A DNA stretch of 64,000 nucleotides from Carettochelys insculpta (taxonomy: Eukaryota; Chordata; Testudines; Carettochelyidae). The position numbers and the translations under genes were made by a program. The notes below the pieces were generated by a model. That model did no database searches. It had not been told where the DNA came from and saw only the letters and a program-made list of their open reading frames with translations. The stretch is from contig NC_134161.1 of the NCBI RefSeq assembly GCF_033958435.1, positions 1,798,001 through 1,862,000 on the forward strand. The letters run 5' to 3'. Below are positions 1 to 9,456 of this stretch, one piece after another; the first letter of the stretch is position 1, and each line of letters opens with the position of its first letter.

Positions 1-115
1 GGTCGGTAGCATTAGCTGGTTGGCTGTTGATCCACAGGCGGGCTGGCTTTGAGCAAACTCCCAGCTGCATGGGGGAGGTGGGGTGGGGCTGAGCCCCCAC
101 CTCACATGCTGATGA

Positions 116-738
116 AAGAACATAAGAACATAAGAACGGCCATACTGGGTCAGACCAAAGGTCCATCAAGCCCAGCATCCCATCTGCCGACGGTGGCCAA
201 TGCCAGGTGCCCCAGAGAAGGAGAACAGAAGACAAGTGATTTATCTCCTGCCATCCATCTCCTGCCCTTGTTATGAAGGCTAGGGCACCATACTTTATCC
301 CTGGCTAATAGCCATTTATGGACCTGACCTGCAAAAATTTATCAAGCTCTTTTTTAAACCCTAATAGAGTCCTGGCCTTCACAGCCTCCTCGGGCAAGGA
401 GTTCCACAGGTTGACTGTGCGCTGTGTGAAGAAAAATTTCCTTTTATTAGTTTTGAACCTACTACCCATCAATTTCATTTGGTGTCCCCTAGTTCTTGTA
501 TTATGGGAAAAGGTAAATAATTTTCTATATTCTATATTCACCTTCTCCACACCATTCATGATTTTATATACCTCTATCATATCGCCCCTCAATCGCCTTT
601 TTTCCAAACTGAAAAGTCCCAGTCTCTCTAGCCTCTCCCCATATGGGACCCTTTCCAAGCCCCTAATCATCTTAGTCGCCCTTTTCTGAACCTTAGTCGC
701 CCTTTTCTGAACCTTAGTCGCCCTTTTCTGAACCTTAA
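116..738 (-). mobile_element. 5'-truncated CR1-group (L3-like) LINE fragment
   Basis: On the minus strand the frame at 670-305 (about 121 codons) reads as the C-terminal end of a CR1-group ORF2 protein. It contains the blocks [46 protein letters not shown] and [12 protein letters not shown]. In the family this part lies downstream of the reverse transcriptase catalytic core. The 3' untranslated region follows at 304-138, and the copy ends in a (TTCTTATG)n tail at 137-116, as expected for target-primed insertion of this clade. Endonuclease and most of the reverse transcriptase are missing. The element is inserted in a hAT-like repeat. Its 5' end carries an in-frame 21-bp triplication, described separately. 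Confidence 0.85.
671..737. repeat. 21-bp tandem repeat, three copies, at the 5' end of a LINE
   Basis: The unit CTTAGTCGCCCTTTTCTGAAC is repeated three times with no differences that I can see. On the minus strand each unit encodes VQKRATK, a normal CR1-group motif that lies just upstream of the MIRGLE block. The reading frame is preserved. The repeat ends where the LINE homology ends, so it may have arisen by template slippage when the 5' junction was made. Confidence 0.85.
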
Positions 739-792
739 AAAATTGTTGTGTGTGCTGCGCTTGGCACCTGTGCTGGGGTTGCTGACCCCCTG

Positions 793-1963
793 GACTAGTG
801 CCTGTTCTTGTTGAACTTCAGTGGACCAGCAGGATAGGCAAGACCCCTAAATGTCCCCTCGGACTTGTCAAAACAAGTTTTGATGGGAAAATTGAATTTT
901 TGAGAGAGAAACTCTTCTGGGGGATGTGCAGTATCACTTGACTTTTGAAATCTGAGGTCCCCACTATTGACCTAGAGGAGGACAGCTGGTGCCTAGAAAT
1001 GGACATTTGCCTGGGGGAAAGTGCCCCTTTTTAATGCTGGATAATGTGTCTTTTGGGTTTAACGTTTTGTCGTCATGTCTATTCCAAATCATTTTAAATC
1101 AAATGCAAGAGGCAGATTTTGAGGGTGGGGGCATGGTTCATGGCTAGTTGTTACTAACGGAACACAACTGTTTGATTTTTGCAGTGGGTGCCTCTGCTTG
1201 ACTTGTTCTGGTTAGTTCCTGAATAAGCAACTGTCTCCAGGAGCACCTACTGCGTGTATTTCAGAAATTACTTTAAAACAATTGCAGAAAAATGCTTGAT
1301 ACCTGTATCCCGCTGTTGCAATGGCTTGCTGGCTTTTTTTTTTTCTTTTTCCGAGGGAGCTGCATTATTTGGTTAACTTGGCAACACTGTAACTTACCCT
1401 GAAATCAAAGATAAATTTTTATAAAAGATTATCCTGCACATAAATCATCGTTAGTCTACCTCATTTTTGTTTAATGCCTACCTAACTGTGCTGTAGTGTA
1501 AAAAATGTGTGTTTAGTGATGTCAAGGGTTGCACAGAAATTATAGGGTTTTCAAAAACCCATTTGCTGTGCTGGTGCTCACATCAAAATCAATCTTGCCT
1601 TTACTTCTCAACCTCATTGCCAACATGCAGCACAGCCAGTGACTGAGTTCTGGCGTTTAATGTAGGGTAGCATTTATTCAGGTAGACTGTGTATAAGAAT
1701 GCACTGCACACCTCGAGTGTGATTTTTTGAAGTCTTTCGCTATCGAATCTGTTTTGGTAAGAGAACTGCAGCTGAGCAGGGTTGCTTTTCACTGGGCTTC
1801 TCTTTGCCCCAGAGACAGGGCAGAGAATTGATGTATGGAAACTCTTGCACAGTAAAACTTCAGGTGGAGAACCGAACGAAGGTGGGCTTGTTTGTTTTCT
1901 TTTTCTTGAAGGCGCAAAGACCCAAGAATTCTGGTTGGATCGTGCTGAGAAGTCTAGGAAGTC
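793..1963. other. No gene recognised; AT-rich unique-looking sequence
   Basis: I see no known repeat, RNA gene or convincing exon here. The sequence has short homopolymer runs, such as a T-run near 1327-1340, and ordinary vertebrate composition. The short frames present have no recognisable protein similarity. Confidence 0.5.
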
Positions 1964-2565
1964 CAGTAAACCCGTTTTTTAACGGACCAACGTGGGGGAG
2001 GGGTCCGTTAATGCCAAAGTCTGTTTATATCTGAGTGGTTCCACTGTGTGACGATGCTCTGACCTTCCCAGCCCATCACTCGCTCCTGTCACCGGCCCTC
2101 CCCTCCCCTTCCCTTCCCACCTCCTGCCGCATTCTTCACCTCCATCTCCCTCTCCCAGTTGCCAGGAGAGGAGCTGAATGCCAGCCTGGCTCCTTCCACC
2201 TCCTGCAGGTCTCGGTGCTGTGGCTCCTCTGGCTCCCGGCACTGAGCCGCCTGCGTGAAGGTGGGGTATGGCCACCCCCAGCCTGCCAGCGGGCAGCAGC
2301 AGCCTCTGACACCATGGCTGATGCTCAGCGCCACTGCAGGTAAAGGCCACTGGGTGCCAACACGCTCCATGCACTGAGGCTGGGGAGGAGAGCTCCTGCG
2401 CCCTGCAGCAGGCCCACCTTCTTCCCACCCCCGGCTCCTCCAGCCGTGGCAGAGGCTCTGATGAGTCTCCGGCATTTATTTTTTGGGGGGTTGGAGGGCT
2501 GGCACACAGCATCCACGGTTACTGAAGCCTGTTACGTCAGGGCCTGTTAAATCAAGGGTTTACTG
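1964..2565. mobile_element. Pogo/Tc1-mariner-type MITE
   Basis: The left end reads CAGTAAACCCG..TTTAACGGACC. The right end, reverse-complemented, reads CAGTAAACCCTTGATTTAAC. This gives imperfect terminal inverted repeats of about 25-30 bp with a CAGT start typical of pogo/Tigger-like elements. The right flank is TA, the expected target dinucleotide; the left flank is TC, which I interpret as a mutated TA. The interior of about 550 bp is GC-rich and has no transposase frame, so the copy is non-autonomous. A related but distinct element is at 4659-5165. Confidence 0.7.
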
Positions 2566-3929
2566 TAAATGCAAATTTTGTTCTAAAATATGGATTGTGG
2601 CCACTCATTGGGTACCAATAAAATCTTGGCTTTACCAAATCAAAACTGGAAGATAGAGCTGATCTAAAGGGTTTTTTTCCCCAAAAAAACTTAATCTGTA
2701 TTTAATAAAAACGGTGGGGGGTGTTTTTTGTCAATTGTTCACCTTGAAAATTTGTGACTAACCCTGTCCACAGCCACTTGCATGGTGACTTAATTTGTTC
2801 TAAACAGTGGAGCTCTGTTCCCCTTCCCTCAGTCTACTGGGTTCGGGGCGTAGGTGGAGCTCTAGAAGTAACCTTAAACTCCTTCCGGCAGTCGTTTTTT
2901 GTGGCCACGTAGGAAATAAAACTGACCTGGCGTTTTAATGGTTAAATATTCCTGCTCTTATCATGTGTATTTTAATCGTTCCACTGTTGCACCTTGGAAC
3001 ATCTGTCACATGCTCTATTTTCTCTGTAATATTGGAAGTAAATGTAACTATATTAAAATTCCATTTTAATCTGTCTCAAAGTGTAATGAGAGTCGAGAGA
3101 CGCAGCATGAGGCTACCGAAAATTAAAAACACCAGTAGTATTTATGGGTCTAGAGTTGCTTGTGCTTTTCCCTTTATGTTCCGCTGCATTGGAAATGGAA
3201 CTGGTGTTTGCATTATTGTGCCGATACTTGAGGCAAGCAGGTGCTGTTGATCAGCTCTGTGTACCGCACACCCCCCCAATAAGCAATACGCATGCGCTGC
3301 ATAACAGCGGGCAGCACGGAAAAATGATCCAAGGCACAGCATAACCAGAACCTAAATAATTAAGTATTGTCCCTTATCAATAGGCTCTTTTCAGAGACCA
3401 TCAATCTTGAGTTACTGGAGAAAGCTGGAAGCCGGGACAGAATAAATACTGCGATAAGAGGTGAAAGACAACCCTTGTTTGTGTGTTTATCTTGGGTGGG
3501 GTGGGGACAGGCGATAACTTGCAGGGTGTATTTACCAGCTGCTGTCGTCTGTGCGCATGTGTGGGTTTTTTTCTTCAATATAAATAACTCAGGTGGGAGT
3601 AGGTCTAACCATGGCACCCCCTCTCCTTTAGCCAGCAGGCGGTTTTTTGGAATGAGGAAGAATGCATTTGTATCATCTGCCTCTTCCTTGGTGAGCACCT
3701 GAGGACGCTGAATGGTCAATGAGTTTCTGCACCACTTGTGGCTGGAACCAACTGACTTTACATCCCCCAGAGAAATCTGGAAAGGGTTCAGGTGGGCCAT
3801 GTGGAGTTCTGCTCTACCCCTTGGGTGGGCATTGGGACTCTGCTCTCTGGGCGGATGGAGTGCCACCCTCGAACCATCTTGTGTTGTGTAGCACACACCT
3901 CCACACCCATTTGTTAGCCTGGACTTGGT
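2566..3929. other. No gene recognised; mixed AT-rich sequence
   Basis: Nothing here matches a repeat family or protein that I recognise. The stretch around 2940-3170 is AT-rich and looks single-copy. The longest minus-strand frame (3971-3360, 203 codons) has no recognisable motif and low-complexity composition, so I do not call it a gene. Confidence 0.5.
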
Positions 3930-4370
3930 TAGGTGGAAAGATGTGGAGAGGATCCAGAGAAGAGCAACCAAAATTGTTCAAGGGCTAGAAAACAAGACCT
4001 ATGAGAGAAAGAATTGGGTTTGTTTAGTCTGGAGAAGAGAAGACCGAGAGGGGACATAACTGCTCTCAAGTAGCTAAAAGGTTGTTACAGAGGGGAGGAA
4101 GAGAAATCCTCAATCTCTGAGGCTAGGACAAGAAGCATTGAGAAGCAGCTGGAAAGTTTAGATTGGCCATTAGGTAAAACGTCTTAGGTGTCAGGGTGGT
4201 TAAGCAGTGGCATAAATTCCATAAGGCGGGTTATGGAATCTCCATCATGGGAGATTAAGAGCAGGGTAGACAAGCATCTGTCAGGGATGGTGTAGATGGT
4301 GTTTGGTCCTGCAGGGGACTGGATTAGGTGACCTTTCAACGTTCCTTCCCGTTCTGTGATTCTGTCTCTC
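3930..4370 (+). mobile_element. CR1 LINE 3' fragment, diverged
   Basis: The stretch starts in the block encoding ERIQRRATKIVQGLENKTYERK, just after the reverse transcriptase core. It continues through the [17 protein letters not shown] region, with frameshifts, to the 3' untranslated motif GGTCCTGCAGGGGACTGGAT and the end TTCTGTGATTCTG. Many indels and stop codons show an old copy. Confidence 0.85.
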
Positions 4371-4587
4371 TTGAAATAAATGGGAACCGAAGGCATTCAG
4401 GCCCTGATATGGGGCTAGATTTAAAAGTAGATTTGAGGCTGACAGTCCTTATTTACTGCAGTCTTAATAACTAGTTCTACTTCCTAGTGCTTTACAGAAG
4501 GTGTCTTCAGTTGCTGTTTGCTCCTTTTACCAGGGGGTCTTGTAAATACAGAGCAATTACGCTTGCTCAGTCAGTAAATGGAGCTGA

Positions 4588-5376
4588 GTGGATGAGGAAT
4601 TGTCCAAGAAGGAGGTGTCTTTTAGAGGAGGTTTTGGAACTAATTGACAAACATAATAAAATAAACTCTCTTGTATCTGGTATTCTTTGAACCAGAATTC
4701 TGATAACCAGCATGAAAATGCCGCTTGCTCGGAGAGCAAAAATGACAGGAAGTCACTCATGGCCATTGCTGCCAGAGTTTCCCTGGTGGGGTCCTGGCCC
4801 CAGAGTTGCTGGCACTCCCGCAGCGGGGTCCCTGGCCTGGAGTTGCCAGTGCTCCCCTGGCAGGGTTTCTAGCCCCAGTGCTGCCTGTGTTCTCACACCC
4901 CCAGCCCCAGATAGCTACCCAGCCCTGGAGCTGTTTCACACTTCCCCAGCCAGCTTTCCAGCCCTGGCATTGCCTGCACTCCCCCGGCCCCACCACTGGT
5001 GGGGTCCCTGGCACCAGAATTGCTGGTGTGTTCCTCTAGCCCCTCCAACTTTCCCTGGCCAGGGATCCCTCACCTTTGTCTGTCTACGCTGCTCTCTGTT
5101 AATCATCATATTTTAATATCGGTCAACTTCCTGGTCACAAGGTTGTCGGATATCAGAGTTTACTGTAGTAACAAGTCACTAGGACCAGATGACATTCACC
5201 CAAGAGTTCTGAAGAACTCAAACGTGAAATTGTGGAACTGTTAGCTGTGGTTTGTAATTTATCCTTTAAATCAGCTTCTGTACCTATTGACTGGAAAATA
5301 GCTAATGTGACGTCAATATTTAAAAAGGGCTCTAGAGATGATCCTGGCAATTACTGACCAGTACATCCAATATTAA
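4588..5376 (+). mobile_element. CR1-group (L3-like) LINE fragment, split by a MITE
   Basis: The two parts 4588-4656 and 5168-5376 align end to end with the LINE at 29785-30025. The left part carries TTAGAGGAGGTTTTGGAACT and the right part continues with ACAAGTCACTAGGACCAGAT, the DDIHPRVLK-like block, and FKKGSRDDPGNY, the start of the reverse transcriptase domain. The insert between them is the TA-flanked MITE at 4659-5165. The fragment covers only the linker and the first reverse transcriptase blocks, and contains stop codons. Confidence 0.85.
4659..5165. mobile_element. Pogo/Tc1-mariner-type MITE inserted in a LINE
   Basis: The termini are (CAG)TAAACTC at the left, with the first bases mutated, and CAGTAAACTCTGATATCCGA on the reverse complement of the right end. 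Inward of these, both arms carry a GTGACCAG / TTGAACCAG block. The element is flanked by TA at 4657-4658 and 5166-5167, the standard duplication for this superfamily. The host LINE resumes exactly on each side. The interior contains several imperfect copies of a roughly 37-50-bp GC-rich unit (GGGGTCCCTGGC..AGTTGCTGG..CTCCC) between about 4785 and 5035. There is no transposase frame. Confidence 0.8.
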
Positions 5377-5517
5377 GAGTTGTTTCTGGATTTTGTGCAC
5401 ATTTAGTTTTTCTGCCTGAGTTTTGAGATTTCTTCCCTTTGTGATGCTGTGAACCCAGGTCTATGCAGCATGGTGTGGACCGCTGTACACTGAGTTGGAG
5501 CCCAGATTTATCCCTGG

Positions 5518-6221
5518 GACATAGACTACAAGGGCTGGAAGAGACCTCGGGAGGTCCTCTAGCCCAGCCCCTGCCCAAAGCAGGATCAACCCCAACTAAA
5601 CCATCCCCGCCTCCTGGTGAAATTGTTTTTCCTAATATCCAACCTATACCTCTCCCTCTAACTTCAGACCATTGCTCCTTGTTCTGCCATCTGCCATCAC
5701 TGAGAACAGTTTCTCACCTTCCTCTTTAGAGCTCCCCTTCAGGAAGTTGAAGGCTGCTATTAAATCACCCCTCAGTCTTCTCTTCTGTAAACTAAACAAG
5801 CCCAAATCCCTCAGCCTCTCCTCATAGATCTTGTGATCCAGCCCCTTAATCATTTTTGTTGCCCTCTGCTGAACCTGCTCCAGCAAATCCACATCCTTTT
5901 TATACGGGGGGGGCCCAAAACGGGACACAATATTCCACTTGTGGTCTTACCAGTGCTGAACAGAGGGGAATAGCTACTTCTCTAGATCTGCTCGAACTGC
6001 TCCTCCTAATGCACCCCAGTATGCTGTTAGCCTTCTTGGCTACAAGGGCGCACTGTTCACTCATATCCAGCCTTTCATCCACCATAACCCCTAGGTCCCT
6101 TTCCATCGCACTGCTGCTGAGCCAGTCGGTCCCCAGCCTGTAACAATGCCTGGGATTCTTCCACCCCAGGTGCAGGACTCGGCACTTCTCCTTGTTGAAC
6201 CTCATCAGATTTCTTTTGGCC
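5518..6221 (-). mobile_element. CR1 LINE 3' fragment
   Basis: The minus-strand frames 6205-5900 and 5928-5644 encode successive parts of a CR1 ORF2 C-terminus. Blocks seen are [46 protein letters not shown], then VQQRATKMIKGLDHKIYEER and LFSLQKRRLRGDLIAAF. They overlap in different frames because of an indel in a G-run near 5905-5915. The 3' untranslated part ends near 5518. It belongs to the same subfamily as the copy at 11838-12724. Confidence 0.9.
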
Positions 6222-9200
6222 TCTTTCTCTGTGTGTGGTGCAGAATGCAGTTTGCCCTGTCTCCCCTCAACCGGGACAAGGAGGTGAAGTTTTCTGGTTC
6301 TGGGCTCTCACGTTGCTGTGTTAAGTCCTTTTTGTTTAGTGCCCTGTGCTCCATCTCCGGCCAGTATTTCGTGGAGTGAAGGGAGCGGAATGAGAGCAAT
6401 GGAGACATACTAGCAACAGACATGCAATTTCCAGCTAACACAGGAGGGATTTTGGGAACTGATATGGAGAGCGGGGCAGGGAAGAGCTCTGGGACAGACA
6501 CCCCCACCCCCCTCGGATACAGTACATGCAGGAGCTGCTGTATTGGAAGGGACTCCACCAACTTCTCAGCTGCTGTGATTCCCTCCTCCACTTCCCCAAG
6601 CAGCAACGGTGTGGGGTTGGTTACCCTGGCTGTAGTGCTTAGGGAGCAGCTGAGGAGTGCCTTTGGGCTGCACAGCGGCTGTTTAATCCCTGTCCCGAGG
6701 GCCTGCGTTCTAATTAGCCTCAGAGGTGGGGAAGGGATCGTGCGTGCGAGCAGCGATCAGGGAAAAGCATCGTGGCCGGTCGTTTCCTGACACCAGCACA
6801 GTGGTTGGTTCCCGAGCAGCCCTTACGGGCTGGGGAGGATGGCCTGCAAAGACTTGATTTTGCTGAGCGGTGCCCTGGCTGCGAGTGGGCAGCGCTGGCC
6901 CCTGCTGTCGTAGTCCTCGTTTGAAACTCGTGACCTCTTAAAACGCAGCCAGGGAAGCTGTTGAGTTCTGCGACCTCGTGGTGGGGAGCCAGCGGGTGGG
7001 GCAAGGCGGATTGTGCGTGAGCACCTGCCCCTTGGTGACTCTACTGCTTTGCCATCGAAGGAAGCATCTCCAACTCCTCTTGGGGGGTCACTGAGCCTTG
7101 GGCTGCATCTGCTCCCCCCAGCTTGTTGTGTGTGGACGCTGCATGCCCACCTGGAGCAGATGCAAGCAGCAGTGTGGATGGTGAGGCCCTCTGGGTAAGG
7201 CCTGGCTTAGGTGAGTAGAGACATGCCAGCTAGCTGTCTCTACCCCGTGCAGTGCCTCCCTGTCTCTTTGGCAGAACGGTGTCCTACTGCCAGAGCCTTG
7301 CCCTGCTGCCTGCCCTTCGCCAGAGTCGTTTGCGGTCTCGTGGCGCTCCATGCCGCAGCCCGGACGCAGCCTGCTTCCTGCTGCCGCCTGCAGCTACCCG
7401 GACACTTCGCACCGCTGGTGGCTGGCTGTGCTCTGCGCTGGCTGGAATGCGGCCGGTTTACACAGCACAATGCTGAAGTGATTCCCAACCAGTCCTGCTC
7501 CCTCCTGGCCATGCGGCCCTCAAAGTGGTGAACTCCTGGAGCTGGAGAGCGAAGGGAGGAATTCCCGAATGGTTACGTCGGGGGGGCTCTGAGTCAGGGT
7601 CCTGTTCCCAGCTGACTTGCTGCACGAGGCCTCAGTTCTGCAGAGTTAAGCATGTGCTGGATTTTACATGGCCACCGGCCTGCGTAAATCAGTGTGAGAT
7701 TTGGGCCTGAGTCACTTAACCTCTCCCTGCTTCCCTGCACCCCGCCTGTGGCGTGAGGCTCGAGCTTGCCTTGCTCCCAGTTTTGTGTAGGAGCGCAGGT
7801 CTGGGGCGGAATGGACGGTAGGTGTGCAAAGAATGGGTTTTTAGTCTCCAGTTGGGACTGGCTGGCTTGTGGTTGAACTTGCACGACGATGTTTTGGATC
7901 ATGCATCCCTACCCACCCCAGCGTGAGCTGTAACTCATCCCCTCGACAGGTGCTCTGTCCTCCCCACGTGCGACGTGCCCAGGCCTGCTACTGAGGGACG
8001 TCACTCCAGGCACTGTTCTCGCCACGTGGGGTGAGATTCTGTCTGAAATAATTCCGTCCTTCCCCAGAGAGTTAGCGTGAATTTTATCTGATCACCATGG
8101 CAACCGACAAAAAAAGGTGTGAGCACATCTCTGTTTGCTGTGATAATTCAGATTTATATATTCAGATCAGACCGGAGTTAGACGTTTTAAAGGGACCAGA
8201 TGCAGCAGGCAGTGTGACTGCAAATAAGGGGGCACAAATGTTTGATGCGCCTGCCCTTTAAGAAGGGAGAGCAGTTTTCTGCAGATTTTTTTTGGATATA
8301 ATTCTTCCAGCAGATCCATCTGAACGGGGCTCATTATAGCCCTGATCATGCAGAGTCATGTCGGAGGGAACCGCACACGTCAAGAGCAGGGCCTGAAATG
8401 AGGTCATTAAAAGCGTGTGACCAGCACCGAGAAGGGTCCTGTCACTTCCAGATGCACCAAACCATCATGTCCCTCTGGGTCTCTAAAGAGCGCCTGGGGG
8501 CGGTGCCGCACCGGGCAATGCGCAGCCAGACCCCGGGAACGGCTGTGGTGAGATTTCTCCCCTCTTGGGGCACATCCGTGAAACCTGTTTGCAGGAGGGT
8601 GCTTTGGAGCTGCTCAATCTGAAAACAGAACTTCCCCTCTTCAGTCGGGCTAGGCCTGGCAGGGATCCCCACGGCGCCTTCCGCCGCCGCCTGTGTGTGG
8701 CTCTGACGTGATTGGGGAACCTCATTAGTCTACCTCGCCATGCAAAACCATTGGTTTGTGGTATCTGAGCATCAAAGTGGGGTACAGGAAACTTCTGCCC
8801 CGCTGGGCCTCAGATCCCAACCACCCTGTGGTGTTACAAGAATCTCTGCTCCCAGCTGGCTCCCGGCTCTGTGCCCTGAACAGAGAAGTCGGCTGGGCCT
8901 GGGACCCATCTGGGCTGAGCATGGACTGTGGCTGCCTGCTCAGAGGGGAAGGGAAGACCGTAGAGCGAGTTTGTCCATGGGCACGAGGCATTTCTCAGCC
9001 TGTGCTGCAGGCTGCGTGCTGGGTGGGTTAGCACTGGTGGATTCTGCTGCCGTTGGCAGTCACTGAGGGGTGGCCTGGCACGTGGCTGTCCTTTCCTGCC
9101 GCTCACGTGTCCATTCCTGGTGCTGCCAACTCTCGCAGTGTGGCGGGGATGGGGACACGGTGCAGAAAGGGGCTGGGGTGGTTGCCGTGCGGGGCTGCAA

Positions 9201-9277
9201 GGCAGGGCTGTGAGTGTCTGGAGGGAAAACGTCCCTGTGTGCTGTACTGCCTCAGCGTGCCAGTCCTGCACCAGGAC
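6222..9277. other. No gene recognised; GC-rich unique-looking sequence
   Basis: About 3 kb without a recognisable exon. A weak MIR-like core (GAGTCACTTAACCTCTCC) sits at about 7709-7726, too short to classify safely. A possible RFX X-box near 8094 is listed separately. The overlapping frames on both strands between 7.0 and 9.4 kb reflect GC-rich composition, not coding potential. Confidence 0.45.
8060..8180. promoter_or_regulatory. Candidate conserved regulatory element with an X-box-like site
   Basis: The stretch contains CACCATGGCAACC at about 8094-8106, close to the RFX-factor X-box palindrome. It sits in an AT-rich island with TATCTGATC and GATAATTCAGATTTATATATTCAGATC, inside a GC-rich neighbourhood. 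The motif and the composition shift are visible; regulatory function is inference. It could equally be chance. Confidence 0.2.
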
Positions 9278-9456
9278 CAGCGCTCTCTCGAACTTTTCCA
9301 CCCATGCACAGAATAAATTTTGGTGCACTGGGACGTGCAAATGTGCGGCCCTAATAGAAGCAAAAGTCCTGGTTGTGAGTGCTCTGCTCATTAGCTGAGT
9401 GGCACTGGAATTTCTTCTGGGTGGTCACACCCATGCCCAGCTTCCAGGGAACACTG
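9278..9456 (-). mobile_element. Short hAT-like MITE (four-copy family), copy 1
   Basis: The left end starts CAGCGCTCTCTCGAACTTTTCC. The right end, reverse-complemented, starts CAGTGTTCCCTGGAAGCTGG. The interior, read on the minus strand, contains GCACATTTGCACGTCCCAG and AAATTTATTCTGTGCATGGG, shared with the copies at 20224, 37750 and 52041. The flanking octamers ACCAGGAC and ACTAGCAA agree at five of eight positions, a weak trace of an 8-bp duplication. No transposase is encoded. Confidence 0.65.

Larger units (their letters stand above)
1..792 (-). mobile_element. hAT-like non-autonomous DNA element, interrupted by a LINE
   Basis: Two pieces (1 to about 115 and about 739-792) match, in reverse orientation, the complete hAT-like element at 23680-23950. 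The first piece shares the ATCCACAGG stretch and the GGTGGGGCTGAGC / CCCACCTCACATGC block. The second shares CTTGGCACCTGT, GCTGGGG and the terminal TTGCTGACCCCCTG. The terminal inverted repeat ends at about 792. The other end lies before the window, so only part of the copy is visible. A CR1-group LINE (116-738) separates the two pieces and is therefore younger. No transposase frame is present. Assignment to hAT rests on the CAGGGGTC-type terminus and on the 8-bp target duplication of the sister copy. Confidence 0.65.
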
